A stretch of DNA of 64,000 bases from Vigna angularis (lineage: Eukaryota; Streptophyta; Magnoliopsida; Fabales; Fabaceae). The DNA lies in contig NC_068979.1 in assembly GCF_016808095.1 (NCBI RefSeq), positions 19,126,501-19,190,500 of the forward strand, written 5' to 3'. Both the position numbers and the translations under genes were made by a program. Numbering within the stretch: position 1 is the first letter of the stretch; every line of letters starts with the position of its first letter. Shown here in pieces: positions 46,442 through 58,623 of the stretch. The notes under the pieces are model-generated. The model was not told the origin of the DNA, did not search any database, and was given only the letters and a program-made list of their open reading frames with translations.

Positions 46442-48900
46442 CTTATATATAAGGGTATTTTTGTCTACTAAAATCCGGTACACATTACTAAAATGTACAA
46501 ACTGAAAAACAGGCGTACGCGTGTTAGCAAACCCTATATATATATATGCGAAAGAAAGATTTACGAGAATTTGTGAGATATGTTTAGATTTGGAATAATT
46601 TTCTTTAAAAAATCAGCTTTGCCTTCAACTTTTTGTAAAATATCATGTCCAAATGTAACGTATTCGATTTCAACATTTGTTGGATAATTGATTTCAATGT
46701 GCATTGTTAATAATAAATAAATAACTTAAGTACATATCATGGTTTAGTAGTTTATTTTTTGGTTCATTAAGACATTGTGAAGTCACGAGTAACTTAGGAG
46801 TTACTTTCATGTGTCTTAGCTTTGTCTTATGCAGAGATTCGATTCCTAACCTTCTCTGCTTGACATAACCAGCACAGGAAAATTTTTTGCCAATACAATG
46901 AGCATTTGTATACTTTTCGTGCCAATACACTTAAGCATTTGAATGTGTTTGACCAACAAAGACCCATTAATAACCCAATGCGGTTGGTATTTGGTTAGTT
47001 AGTCTATTAACTTTGAGGTAGAAGGAGTTAATCTCATTGGTGTAGTGTGTTGTGCGATGTGTGTTGAAGTCTGTGTTGTGTCTTAAGTGCAGTGAAGACA
47101 CAACTTAGGTTAGTTTGAGAGTAATTTTTTGTGTGAAAATTTTTCTTCTTTTTCACCTTGTAGGGATGTTGGTTAGAGATGAAGACCAAGAATGGATGCT
47201 GGTCTATGGTTGATGCTTCGAGGTTGATGACCGTATTGAAGATGAAGACCAACGAGTTTGAAGATGAAGAAGAAAGCTTGAAGATGAAGAACAACACTTG
47301 AAGGAGGTTGAGTATTCGGTTCCTTGATGTCCCTTCGGTTCTAACTGAACCGTATTCAGTTTTAACTCAACACACAAAAGAAGAGGGTGTTGTATTTGGT
47401 TCCCCTTGCTGGTGTATTCGGTTCCTCTTGGCGTATTCGGTTCTCGTTGCGTGATTCAGTTCCAAGCTTAGTGTTGAACGTGCCATGATTCGTGATTAAG
47501 ACATTTTGGTAATCTTCAATTTTTACCAATTAAACAATTTTTTTATCTGTCACATTGATCAAATCATACATTAATTATCACAAACTATATTTCTAAATTC
47601 ACTCTCACTCACATCTAAATCTTTTTAAAAAAACAACAATCAATTTATTTTCAAATCCCCTCAAATCTTTCTACTCCTTCTCCCCAAATCCATCATCTAA
47701 AGTGAACATAACCAACGTTAACATGAAAATACAATATTAAGAGAGATATTACTAACATAACATTGATATTATTTTAATTTAATTAGTAATTTAGTTTTTA
47801 TATTTAAATTTTTAATTTAGTTAGATTTTCATATCTTTTTCTACTTAATCATTATCTTTTTAAAAATATTCAACTAGTTTTTCATTTGTTTAAAAAGACT
47901 CAATATAACTTCTATTAATATATTATTTAGAAGTATTACGATTTATATTAATATTATTTAGAAATATTATGTATTAAAATCTAAATTTATTATGTATTAA
48001 AATATAAGTTTATTATATATCAAAATATGAACTATTTTCTACATTGTGTTAAATTAAAATTAAAGAAATTTCAAATGGAAGATAACCAATATTTTAACAA
48101 GTCATAAATCTAAACTTAAATATATAACACTTTTAAATAATATTAACATCAATTTTAAAAAAATATCACATTAAATCCTTTTACAAAAATAAAAACTCAA
48201 TTAAGTTAAATATAAGAATAAAACTAATAAAAAATTAAAAAAAATCTAAATAAAGAGACCATCTACTAATCAATCCTATTATTTTCACCTCAAAATTTTG
48301 AAACAAAAATATATGGATGTTGGTATTAACTTTATTTTGGATGGAGAGTCGGTTTAAGTGTCCACTGTACTAATGATAGGTAAAGAAGGTAGATGAGTAA
48401 TGAAAGACTTTGTAGCAGACATGAGCGAGGAATGAAGTGAGGTTGACGAGAGAGGAAGATTAAAAGCTGTGTCCAAGGAGCTCTTAAGCTTGAAGGCTAA
48501 GACAGTCTGACTTCAAACTTCAAACCCTAGAAAATCCGTAGCCTTTGCAGCACGGCAATGTCTGTCAACTATAATTACTGTGCCATGCCTTTCTTTCAAC
48601 CCAAACTTGCTAAATCATTAATGCACACCTTTTCTTTTACACTTTCTCTTCTCCACCTTGAAAAATAACACACACTAAGAAAACAATAATACAACTTATG
48701 TTAGCAAGTTCAGTTATTTTATTATTCTTAATATGATTTATCTTATTATTATTAGTTGGGTAAATATGTTTTTTCTTCTTTGAAAGATAATTCCATTTGA
48801 TAAACCAACTCTTGTATTATAGTAAATATAGAATAATGTTGCTAACATTGTTTTATATTGACTAATAAAATATTATGTTTCGGGTCAAGGTTAATCCTTT
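46442..48900. other. Non-coding spacer with a repeated segment at 47504-47632
   Basis: 47504-47632 is a diverged duplicate of 50141-50271 (both contain CACAAACTATA and AAATTCACTCTCACTCAC). Just upstream (47310-47470) the motif TTCGGTTCC recurs several times, as it does at 49900-49970. This suggests two copies of one element family. No gene is called; 47690-48900 is AT-rich. Confidence 0.55.
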
Positions 48901-48959
48901 TTATATTAATAGTATATGAACTCCAAGTTTAGGTCTCTCTTCAATCTTTAAATTTTTTT

Positions 48960-49281
48960 CGTCGTTTCATCTGATCAGGTGCTATCTGCAGAAAGTATTT
49001 TGATGCTAAAGTTAGTGTTTATCTGAATAACTTAGTAATAAATGTGCAATGAAAGTAACCTACTACATGTATATCAAACCTGTATTTATAGACTTTTGCA
49101 ATGAGTTTCTGATTAGTGTTGGCCCAATTACGACCCATATGTTAATAACCCGATTCAGGGTTAACCTAATTATACTTGATATCTAATATTATTTGTGGTT
49201 CGACCGATTGGCTTGCTGACCATCTCGTTGTTGGACTGTTGACTGCTCGGTCCATGTCTGACCGGGCGGTCATACAATACA
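48960..49281 (-). mobile_element. Probable solo LTR or LTR fragment, Gypsy-like
   Basis: On the minus strand it reads TGTATTGTATGACCGCCC from 49281. A TATAAATACAGG box follows (about 49090-49079), then a leader ending near AAAATACTTTCTGCAGATAG (about 49005). The leader resembles GAGTATCTTTTGCAGGTAC of the LTR at 37806-38450. The inner boundary and a target duplication could not be fixed. Confidence 0.45.
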
Positions 49282-50279
49282 TATTGAATTGTGTTAAATG
49301 ATAAGAATGATAGAATTAACAAAAATTATATACTATCGCTGTGCTCGTTTGCATGGATGGTCCAGTTTACGGTGATTCGAAAGGATTGATTTGCAAGGCT
49401 TACCATGTTCGCTTTCGTTGATTTAATTTGAGGGATTGCAAATGTTTTGGTATCCTCGCATGTAGCTCAGATTTGCATTGATTGAGGATGAAATGAGGAA
49501 ATGACCCTTATACATTATCATATTTACTTCACAAAAGTTCGAGATGAACACGAAGCAACCATACATGCAAGCTATTCGATACTCGTTAGCCATTGCAGAG
49601 ATGGATCTATGTGGTCTGCTTTGCACATCAAAGTTGAAGAGGTTGAAGATGAAGGGGTGTCCATTGCAGAGGTTGAAGATGAAAGTGTTGTGATGGAAGA
49701 GGTTGCAGGTGAACGTGGGTGGGAGGACGTAAACGTTGTTGCTGGAACCGCTTCCATGGAGGCTTTATCTGATTCCGAGCCATTTGCACAAAACGAAAGA
49801 GTTGTATCTGATTCCGCAAGCAAGCGTATTCATTTCCAACGAGGAACGAAGCACCCGTGTTTGATTCCATAGGGGTGTATTCGATTATAACCTCCTTTAT
49901 TCGATTCCACATGGGTGTATTTGAATACAACCCCCCTTATTCGGTTCCAAACATGGTTATTTGGTTCCAAGGTTCCTTATATTCACAAAATATGATATTT
50001 TAAAAATAATTATTTCACTTAACTTAAATACATTTTTCTTCATTTTAAAAATTTATTTTTATTTTTATTTCTTCTTATAATAATTTTAATAATTATATAT
50101 ATTATTAACAATTATCATTTTATATTACTTTTTAATGGTATTTTGGTAATCTTTAATTTCTATAAATTAAATCATTTTTTTATTTGTCCCATCAATCAAA
50201 TTCTACATTAATTTTCACAAACTATACTTTTAAATTCACTCTCACTCACCTCCAAATCCCTTCAAAAAAACCAACTCCA
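49282..50279. other. Repeat-like segment with TTCGGTTCC motifs
   Basis: An acidic 123-codon frame at 49501-49872 (VEEVEDEGVSIAEVEDESV) has an internal duplication but no recognised domain. GATTCCA/GGTTCCA motifs recur at 49860-49970. 50141-50271 duplicates 47504-47632. It probably belongs to the same element as the GRF relic downstream. Confidence 0.4.
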
Positions 50280-50810
50280 ACTCACTCCAAAGCCAAAGTT
50301 TCTACTGTGGAGCTCATAAAAATGTGGCAGAATGAAAACAACTTGGGCACTCATGATGCCAAAATGATTATTATTATTTTTGTGTTCCTGTAATTTCCTT
50401 TTCAACTTCTCATTCTTCTTCCTTAGATCTAGTACAACATTTTCCTTTTCAAAACAAACTTCCATTTCTTCAGTTTTTCTTTGTAAGTGTGCTTCAATTC
50501 CAAATTCTCCTTCATCAACCCATTCAAAGTAGTTACATGTGAATTACTCTACAATAAAAATTACAAATCATTAATAAAAACTTCATCACTATAAGTAAAG
50601 CATTTTCTCACTTACTGGCCAATTTCTACATCTCAAAAATAATCTTCCTTTGTTCTTTAAAGTAGTTTCCTTCAACAACAACAATCTTTCCCCATAACCA
50701 CATATTTTTTATGTTAATTGTGAATAGGATCCCCATGTTTGCGATATTCTTGAACCAATGCTCCTTTGCGTGCAACCAAATCCTCCACTATCAGATTTCA
50801 TTTCACTACA
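50280..50810 (-). pseudogene. GRF-type zinc-finger protein relic (transposon-associated family)
   Basis: A minus-strand exon reads ICGYGERLLLLKETT and KNKGRLFLRCRNW (about 50705-50620), the spacing of a GRF zinc finger (C-x-C-G ... GR-F-C), with the second metal ligand replaced by Tyr. It is preceded by a Ser/Gly-rich leader with a stop near 50708. A GT donor near 50617 leads to a second exon with a coiled coil (GLMKENLELKHTYKEKLKKW, 50530-50470), then frameshifts to RKKNEKLKRKLQEHKNN. Small proteins of this layout are multicopy and repeat-associated in legumes. Decayed; nucleic-acid binding is inferred from the domain. Confidence 0.55.
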
Positions 50811-51673
50811 ACAATGATTTCGAAAGTAAATTACCTACATGGTCAAACCCTATATCCCCAATCCCTCCCTCTATTCCCATGAAAACAAAAATCAACTTAC
50901 TTCCCAAAGAAGACCAACTCCAACCTTTTGTTCTTCAGGTTTCTTTCAAGGTTAAATGATGATTTGGTCTTTCGTGAAATGCATAACAAGCACACCTCTA
51001 ATCTCATATATGAATTTTGGTTCAAGTAAAGAACCCCTAAATAACCCTAATTTGAGCTTCCATTAAAAAAAAATGAAACTTTCATTTTTAGAAAAACATC
51101 TACAAAGTGTACAGATGTCATGAAACGTGACACTTCATTAGCCAAATCACTCAAAAATTAACGTTGTTGGTATTCGAGGACTAAATCCAATAGTTTCATT
51201 AAGGAGATGGATGAAAATGAAGCAAAGTTTGGAATAGGGACTAGTTGAGGGACAAAAAAATATATTTAACTCTTTTATATAAAGGGAAAAAAAGTTGTTT
51301 TGAAAATATGATTTATAAAAGTTATCATCTACTCTTTACAAAATATTATTTTTCTTTCTCTACACTTTTTCATAATTTATAATCAATCAAATTGTATAGT
51401 AGGAATCCTAATATAGAATACTACCATCTAATCGACAAGAATATCCTATAAAGTAATTTTATATTTTATTATTTTCTTGAATTTTTTTAAAATCTTACAT
51501 GTATGTGATCGCATGATTGATTTAAAAGAAATAATTTCTATATGTGATTATTATGGTGCGTTAAAATAATTTATTTAAGTTTTTTTTTGTAAAAATAAAA
51601 AATTATGTGTGAAATCTATTAAAACGTTTAAAGAATAATTCTGATGTATTATTTTAAAATATAGAGTACCATA

Positions 51674-51728
<55 letters not shown>

Positions 51729-51842
51729 ATCGTATAATTTTTCATCTATTAAAGGAACAGGTGCACAAATATGCACAAATTATAATAATATCTAAATTAT
51801 GACTAAAACAATATTTGATTGCATAATATCCATTAATAGAAT
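50811..51842. other. AT-rich spacer with (AT)n at 51677-51725
   Basis: No supported gene. The AT tract is about 49 bp. Confidence 0.65.
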
Positions 51843-52191
51843 TGTTCATGTATGGGGTCGAGTCACCTAAGTCTGTGGGCTTGGCGCTACGTTCGTCTGA
51901 TCTTCTCGCCGTCCTTAAATGCGTAATAAATGCGTAATTAATGAATCTGCCTACCTCTTACCTTTGACCTGTATTTATAATTTTGATCATGGGCCTAGGA
52001 TTAGCAGGGCCTTAATCACGGCCCAATCCAGAGCCCAACCCTCTAATCGATGTTTTACCTTAATCACCTCTGTAGATCTACCAGTTATGCTCGTCCGGTC
52101 TGAGTGCTCGAGTCCTGCCGAACGTCCCACGTGTTTTGCCTGGGACCGTCCGGGGGTCACCTGGTACAAGAATATTTGGTATATCTTAACA
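51843..52191 (-). repeat. 3' LTR of the truncated Copia element (~349 bp)
   Basis: Sense strand begins TGTTAAGATA and ends near CATACATGAACA. It contains CACGTGGGAC and, further in, ATTATAAATACAGG as a likely TATA box (about 51985-51970). The distal end is inferred from the TG/CA rule only. Confidence 0.75.
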
Positions 52192-52289
52192 CTCTCACTC
52201 AAGTTGGTGCATGAATATCACACATTCCCAACTTGAATAGAGAGTCATCAAACAATCTTCTTGACACTAACATCAACCAAGTGCAATTC

Positions 52290-53159
52290 TTATCTTACAA
52301 AAGAAAAGGAAATTATTCTACCTTCAAGCTTCTCTTTGATGAAATGTCTATCAATCTCCATATGCTTTGTTCTATCATGTTGCATAGGATTGTGAGCAAT
52401 TGTTATAGCCGATCTATTACAGTAAAAACTCATAACTTCATTTGGTGTAAAACCCAAATCTGATAGCACATTTTTAATCCATAAAAGTTCACATACACTT
52501 AGTGTCATGCCTTTGAATTCTGCTTCAGTACTAGATCTTGCTACTACAAGTTGTTTTTTACTCCTCAAAGTCAAGAGATTCCCTCCTACAAAAGTAAAGT
52601 ATCCAGAGGTAGATCTTCTATCATCTTTTGAATCTGCCCAATATGCATAAGTGTACCCTTTTACCTTTAAGTTTCCATGATTTAAGAACAAAATTCCTTT
52701 TTCAGGAACGAACTTCAAATATCTCAAAATCCTTTCAATAACATCCATATGAAGCTTTCGTGAGTCATGCATAAATTGGCTAACAGCATTCACTACATAG
52801 GTGATATCTAGACGTGTATGACACAAATAAATTAATTTTCCTACCAGTCTTTGGTATCTCCCTTTGTTTATGCTTGCTAAATTTGAGCATTGAAAGAGTT
52901 TATGATTTTGTTCAATTGGTGTATCAGCTGGTTTACTCCTAAGCAGCGCAGTTTCAGATAGTAAGTCAATAATATATTTTCTTTGGCATAGGAAAATACC
53001 ATGTTTTGATCTAGCTACTTCAATACCCAAAAAATATTTGAGGTTTCCAAGTTGTTTCATCTCAAATTCAAATGCAAGGTATTGTTGTAAACTAAAAATC
53101 TCATCTTGGTCATTTCCTGTAACAATCATGTCATCTACATATATAATCAACGCTTTCAT
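52290..53159 (-). pseudogene. Copia reverse transcriptase C-half and RNase H
   Basis: A 289-codon open frame. It has the polymerase active-site motif YVDDMIVTGND near its start, then LGNLKYFLGIEVARSKHGIF, RYQRLVGKLIYLCHTRLDIT and DVIERILRYLK. The RNase H catalytic blocks follow: YWADSKDDRRSTSGYF, ARSSTEAEFKGM and FYCNRSAITIAHNP. This part is long and clean, but it is separated by a frame change from the upstream half at 53238-53760. Confidence 0.93.
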
Positions 53160-53237
53160 TTTTCCCTCTTCAAAAATTAGGTGTGATCAGAGTTACTTGC
53201 TCTATAGCCAAAAACCTTCATAGACTTGGTAAACCTT

Positions 53238-53760
53238 TCAAACCATGCTCTTGAGGATTGTTTTAATCCATATAGTCTTCTTTAATTTGCAAACCTTGAT
53301 TGAATCTGTCATGCTTGGTAGAGAATCCATATAAATTTCTTCTGAAATTTCTCCATGTAAGAAAGAATTTTTCACATCAAATTGTAGAAGAGGACAATCT
53401 TGGTTTTCAATTAGCGACAAAAGTATTCTCACAGTGTTGAGCTTGGCTATCGGTGCGAACGTCTCTTGGTAATCTACACCATAAGATTGAGTGTAAACTT
53501 TAGCCATAAGTTGTGCTTTATATCTCTCAATAGTTCCATTGCTTAATTGTAGATACTCATTTGTAGCCCACAATTTTCTTTCCTCTTGGTAAGGACACAA
53601 ATCTCAAGTGTTGTTCTTTTTCTAAAGCTGTCATCTCATCAACCATTGTTCTGGTCAATCTAGGATCTGCCAAAGCTTCCTGTATATTACTAGGAATAAA
53701 AATTGAAGATAATTGAGATACAAATGATGCATATGACTGAGATAACTTGTGAGATGACAC
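53238..53760 (-). pseudogene. Copia reverse transcriptase N-half
   Basis: Overlapping frames give EALADPRLTRTMVDEMTALE (about 53680-53620), then YKAQLMAKVYTQSYGVDYQE and TFAPIAKLNTVRILLSL. QFDVKNSFLHGEISEEIYM follows (53540-53330); its Asp is the first catalytic carboxylate. One frameshift near 53600 and others near 53200 break continuity. Confidence 0.9.
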
Positions 53761-54249
53761 ATATTTACTAATGGGATATTTAACTTTGGCTTGGAGGTCT
53801 GGTTCATATTTAGTTGGAGGTTGACCACGGTTAGAACAAGGCGGAAGATGATATTGAACAGTAGTAGACTCAGTGTTTGGTGTGTTGGTGGTCTCACGTA
53901 GACAAGAATCAATTTCCTGATCGGTTTCATCTAAATTAGTATTATCCAGGGTAGAACGAAGAGAAACAATTTCATGATTAGTTTCATCTACATTAGTATT
54001 ATCAAAGATAGGATCAGAAGATATCTTTGAAGAGTCAAGTTAAACCTGTGGAGATGAGCCAATTGGTTATGATCAGAAGACACTATATTATCTGGAAAAG
54101 AAGTGTCCATATTTAAGATTGACTCACTTCCTGTAGAATCATCCTCAGAAGATAATTTATCTTCACAATATAATTTTATATTTGAGATATCAAACATACT
54201 AACATCATGATTATGCACTTCACTTTCATTGCCTCCTTGAAGTGAAAAA

Positions 54250-54955
54250 TCAACATAAAAAAAATTCATGCTCATTAAATGTGACATCCATAGAGATATA
54301 AAATTTCTTCGATGGTGGATGGTAAATACGACAACCTTTTTTAGTTGATCCATACCCAAGAAAAACACATTTGACCGCTCGTGCTTCAAGTTTTGTACGT
54401 TGATGTGAGTGTAAGTGAACATATATAACACATCCAAAAAAATGAGGGGGTAAATAAACTATGGGAGGAAGGATACAATGATCAGACAACACATCAAAAG
54501 GCCTTCGGAAGTTAAGCACATTAGAAAGGGCTCGATTAATTAAATAAACAACAGAGCTCACAACCTCACCCCATAAATGAAATGAGACATTACCATCTAT
54601 CAAGAGTGATCTTATCACCTCTAATATATGTCTATTTTTCCCCTCAGCCACTTCATTTTGTTGTGGTGAATAAGGACATGTAGTTTGATGCAAGATGCCT
54701 TTAGAGTTCATGAACTCTATTAATTCAATCTTAAAAGATTTCCCTTCATTGTTTGATCGAATGACCTTAATAAATGTGTTAAATTGTGTAACGATCATAT
54801 GATAGAAGGAACGAACCACATCACACACATCACTTTTATGTTTAAAAAAAACATTCAAGTTATCCTAGTACAATCATCAACAAAACTGATAAACCATTTT
54901 TTTTCATTATGTGTAGGTTATGGGGCAGGGGCCCAAACATCAGTGTGAATTGATA
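54250..54955 (-). pseudogene. Copia integrase core fragment
   Basis: The frame shows HTDVWAPAP and FVDDCTRIT (about 54940-54870), then VIRSNNEGKSFKIELIEFMN, LHQTTCPYSPQQNEVAEGKN and VVYLINRALSNVLNF. A C-terminal AVKCVFLGYGSTKKGCRIYH block (about 54375-54320) follows. The Asp of IRSNNEG is expected as IRSDNG, so the second catalytic Asp reads Asn here. The N-terminal zinc-binding region is lost to the truncation. Confidence 0.9.
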
Positions 54956-55879
54956 AAAAAAATATAAGTAGTGGATATTCTATTATATGACGTTACCTGA
55001 AAATACACACAATAAAAATCTTAAAATATTTAATGTAAAAAAATTTAATAGATAAAAATAAATAAATTTTTGAAAGATAAATTAAGTAAATACTTTTTAT
55101 ACAACTTATTTAAATAAAAAGACCCATCTAAATACGAAAAACATAATGTTACTTTTAAAAAATAAATAAAAATATCAAAAAGTTTAATAAGAATTTAATT
55201 AGTTTCAAAACTTAAATGATAATTTCATTATAATATATATTTTTTAAATACCATTATTTTTATAACAAATCTTATATAATTATATCTTTTATATCATTTA
55301 ATATTTATCCACTAGTTTATAAGCTAATTTATGAAACGACTCTAATTCAATAACTTAGTTTATCAACTTGGAAGTTATAAATTAAGATTTTATAGACTAA
55401 TTTTGCTAAAACAAATCTCAAAATATTTATTAAATATAGTAATATAAACATAAAGTTGCTGACCTTATTTTCTTCAATTTGATTTAATGTAATTGTTACA
55501 TGTTTCACATTAATAATATCGATAGATTCTATGTCAATGATATATGAATAAGAATTGAATGAAGGTTCTAACTATAGATGACATGTTGAAATTCAATTCC
55601 ATAAAAGTATGATAAAATAAAGAGTGGAATACGGTGTATTAGAGCTTCATACAATACTCTCTATTTTATATATGTTAATGTATACACTTTATGAGCCTTT
55701 CTTTTTGGGATTAAATTTAACAACAATCATAAAATAATGATATCTTAGGGGAGTATTATAATTAATATTATTGAAGATAAATAAAAAGATAACTATGTGA
55801 TTAATCTTTATCCTCTTTATAGTTATTAACTATCTCATATAAGTAGATACATAAACTTCCTATACTCAGAATCCTAGTA

Positions 55880-55928
<49 letters not shown>

Positions 55929-56157
55929 TATATAATTCTAAAAAACTCACTCTTACGTCTCCTATAATTAGTGGTTGTTAAAAAGAGACAAAAAGCAAAC
56001 TCCAATCTAAAAAATAAAAAAAAACAAAGCAATTTTAGTGAATTATTGGTTTTCTTTTATTGCAATCCTGTCTATCATATTTTCTTTTACATTCTCTTTA
56101 CTATTTTATAAAGAAAGTAAGAGAGGAAAATTACATAATATTTTAAAAATATAAAAG
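54956..56157. other. AT-rich spacer with (TA)n at about 55884-55933
   Basis: No gene seen. The TA tract is about 40 bp followed by a broken TATAAATATATA. Confidence 0.65.
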
Positions 56158-58623
56158 TGTAACATCCCAAAATACAGTAATAACCATAAATTAGAATTAA
56201 TTACAATTAACAGTCACACAGTGCAGTCTTACATTAAAACAACGCTCACAAAGTCGAGCGGCATAAAGTACAGAAGCAGATTGTAACATGACAGAAATAA
56301 TGAAGCACTAGGATCGAACGGTTTACAAAATAAATATCGAACGATCACTACAAAACACTAAAGTCTAAAGTCAGCTGGACGACCTAAGGCTCGGCCTTAA
56401 CTTCAACGTCCACCAAGTTCTCCTCTTCAATAACGTCCTCCAACAATGCCTCGCCTTCTGCTCACATTCACACGGATGATCATTGCAATGACAGGACGGA
56501 CGTACAAGGACGAGAGACAACACAAGGTAAAACGAAGGGTAAGCTTATGAAATTTAATTCATACACCAACATATAAATTTAACATTTCAAATCAACAAAC
56601 ATGCATACAGTTCAACATGTATAATCATACGAAATCTATCATTAGACGGACCGTCCGGACAGTATGAATCTGTGTAGCTACAGGCGTCCTTGCACCCGGG
56701 TGATGTAGTAACTGGAATAATCACATCAGCTGCCACCCGAGGTTAGCCCTACCAAAGTACCCCTAAGGACTAGGGCCTCCTGCCGTTCCCACACATGACC
56801 TACCCCCTCTACGTGAGGACGAGTACTCACGGAACATCAGGATGGACAGCCAGCATTAGCATAACCACAGTCATACTTTACCAATTCCAATATTCAATAC
56901 ATGAGTCGTTCCTCCCCGGAACGCTCGTTCAAATTCCATAATCGTATATTTGTTCCATATAAAGTTCACCCTTTATAATCCTTTACTTTATTATTATTTT
57001 CCTCATTAGTTACATGAACATAAAATAACGAACGTCCAGCCCTCTAAAGGACAAGGACGAACGATAAGAATGATACTAATGATTTTCCTGTTCAGAATAG
57101 AATAAGACTAAGAGAAGTATTTTTAGATAAAAAGGACCGAATAAACTAAGGAAATCTATGACGAACGTTAATTTCCACGTGAGTCAGTTAAATGAACTAA
57201 CTCGTTTGAGCCCACACTGTTACTTAAACAATGATTCCATTAAGGAGACTTTAGACCAGATCCAATGTAAGGAGAAGAACCAAGAATGTTGAGAACTATC
57301 TTTGGAGTAATTCACATACGGAAGTCCGATGCCAGTATATGACCGAACATGGGTAAAAGGGAAATATTATTATAGTTGAGCGAACGTTATTTTATCAAGG
57401 TTGATTATACGATAGTACGAGCGCTTAGTATAAGACCGAGCACTAATTTGGGTGAACGCTAGGTGTAGGACCGAGCGCTACTTATTTCGAACGCTAGGTA
57501 TAAGACCGAGCGCTACTTATTTTTCTTTTAAAGTACGAGGGTATAAATATATTATTATTTTATTTCAGACGTACGAATACCTCTAGGCTGAGCCGATCGT
57601 TCAAACCTAGTATTTTACAGGAGGACGCTCGTTCTCGACAGAGTTCTTTCCAAATGAAAGAATTCCATTTTTAACAGTTTACTAGAAAACCGAACGGTAA
57701 ATGACCGTTCGATAACGAACGTACATTATCATAGTGGGAATTCCATATTTCAGATTTTCGTCTATTTATAACTCAAAGATTCAACATATCAGTTCATACT
57801 TTATAAATTCATATCAAATATCAATTTACATACTTTAGAAGTCACATTATTCATTCATACTTCAAGGTGATAAATCATATTCACATTCGTATATATCAAA
57901 CATTATCATACAGGTCAACCAACATACACCATATTCATTCAATCAAACAACGATCGTTCACACAAAATACAAAATATGAATTAAATCAAATAAGCTTCCA
58001 TTACCTGGATTCGTGAGCAAATTGTCCTAAACGCAAGGTTTTGTGGCTCGTCCAACTAACGTTTTTTTTTTACCCTCAACGACCACTTAATTCTTCCCAC
58101 TAAATCTAACCATAAAAATCAAGAAATACTTAGAATTTAACTCTTCATGCAACCAGAATTTGGCTTTGCATGTGACAAGAGAACGTTCGACGAAGAAGAG
58201 AAACTTACCAGTTTCAGAATCTGGAACTGTTCGGTCCAGATTGTAGCTTACGACGCCGGGAGTTCTCCTATGGTCTCTGAAATGGAATCGGAGAAAGGAA
58301 GGATGAGTTACAGTAGAGAGAAGAAAAGGTTTTCTAGAGAGAAGGAGGAGAAAATGAAAAGTCAGGTTTCAGGAGGAAGAAGGGTGCATGCAGAGAGTGG
58401 AAAGAAGTGTTTCAGAAAAATCATTTTTCTTTCCCAGGCAAAACGAACGCGCACTCTCATACGGACACCTGTCTTCCACTACTGATTTTCGAACGTTCCA
58501 TTCTTGACACCTGGCGTCAGTGTGCAGAGTTTGGGAGTGCGTTTTAAATGGTTTGAGCAGGGTTTTGACACATTAATTTTGATTTGACAGGTGGGTTACG
58601 GTGTTATTTTCCAAGGTCTTACA
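56158..58623 (-). mobile_element. Solo LTR, 2466 bp, TSD AAAAG
   Basis: It begins TGTAACATCCCAAAATAC and ends CCAAGGTCTTACA, so the ends are TG...CA. The exact 5-bp duplication AAAAG is at 56153-56157 and 58624-58628. There is no internal retroelement coding region. The interior is rich in CGAACG/CGAGCG motifs, with a short tandem array of CTAGGTATAAGACCGAGCG-like units at about 57420-57520. The minus orientation is inferred from the promoter-like pyrimidine-rich stretch following the 58623 end. A 112-codon plus frame at 58147-58485 lies wholly inside and is not called. It results from recombination between the two LTRs of a large Gypsy-type element. Confidence 0.9.

Larger units (their letters stand above)
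51843..54955 (-). mobile_element. Ty1/Copia retrotransposon, 5'-truncated, 3' LTR present
   Basis: The 3' LTR (52191-51843) starts TGTTAAGATATACC and is preceded by the purine-rich TTGAGTGAGAG (52202-52192). Upstream are RNase H, reverse transcriptase and integrase remnants in the Copia order (integrase before polymerase). Homology stops within the integrase at about 54955; gag, protease and the 5' LTR are missing. A target duplication therefore cannot be scored. Unrelated in LTR sequence to the Copia at 24974-27974. Confidence 0.93.

Noticed and set aside
49501..49872. Acidic 123-codon frame as a novel gene
   Set aside because: Internal duplication of an EVEDE-type unit within repeat-like surroundings; no family or splice context.
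58147..58485. 112-codon Lys/Arg/Glu-rich frame
   Set aside because: Entirely inside the solo LTR, in its leader-like portion and antisense to the inferred LTR orientation.
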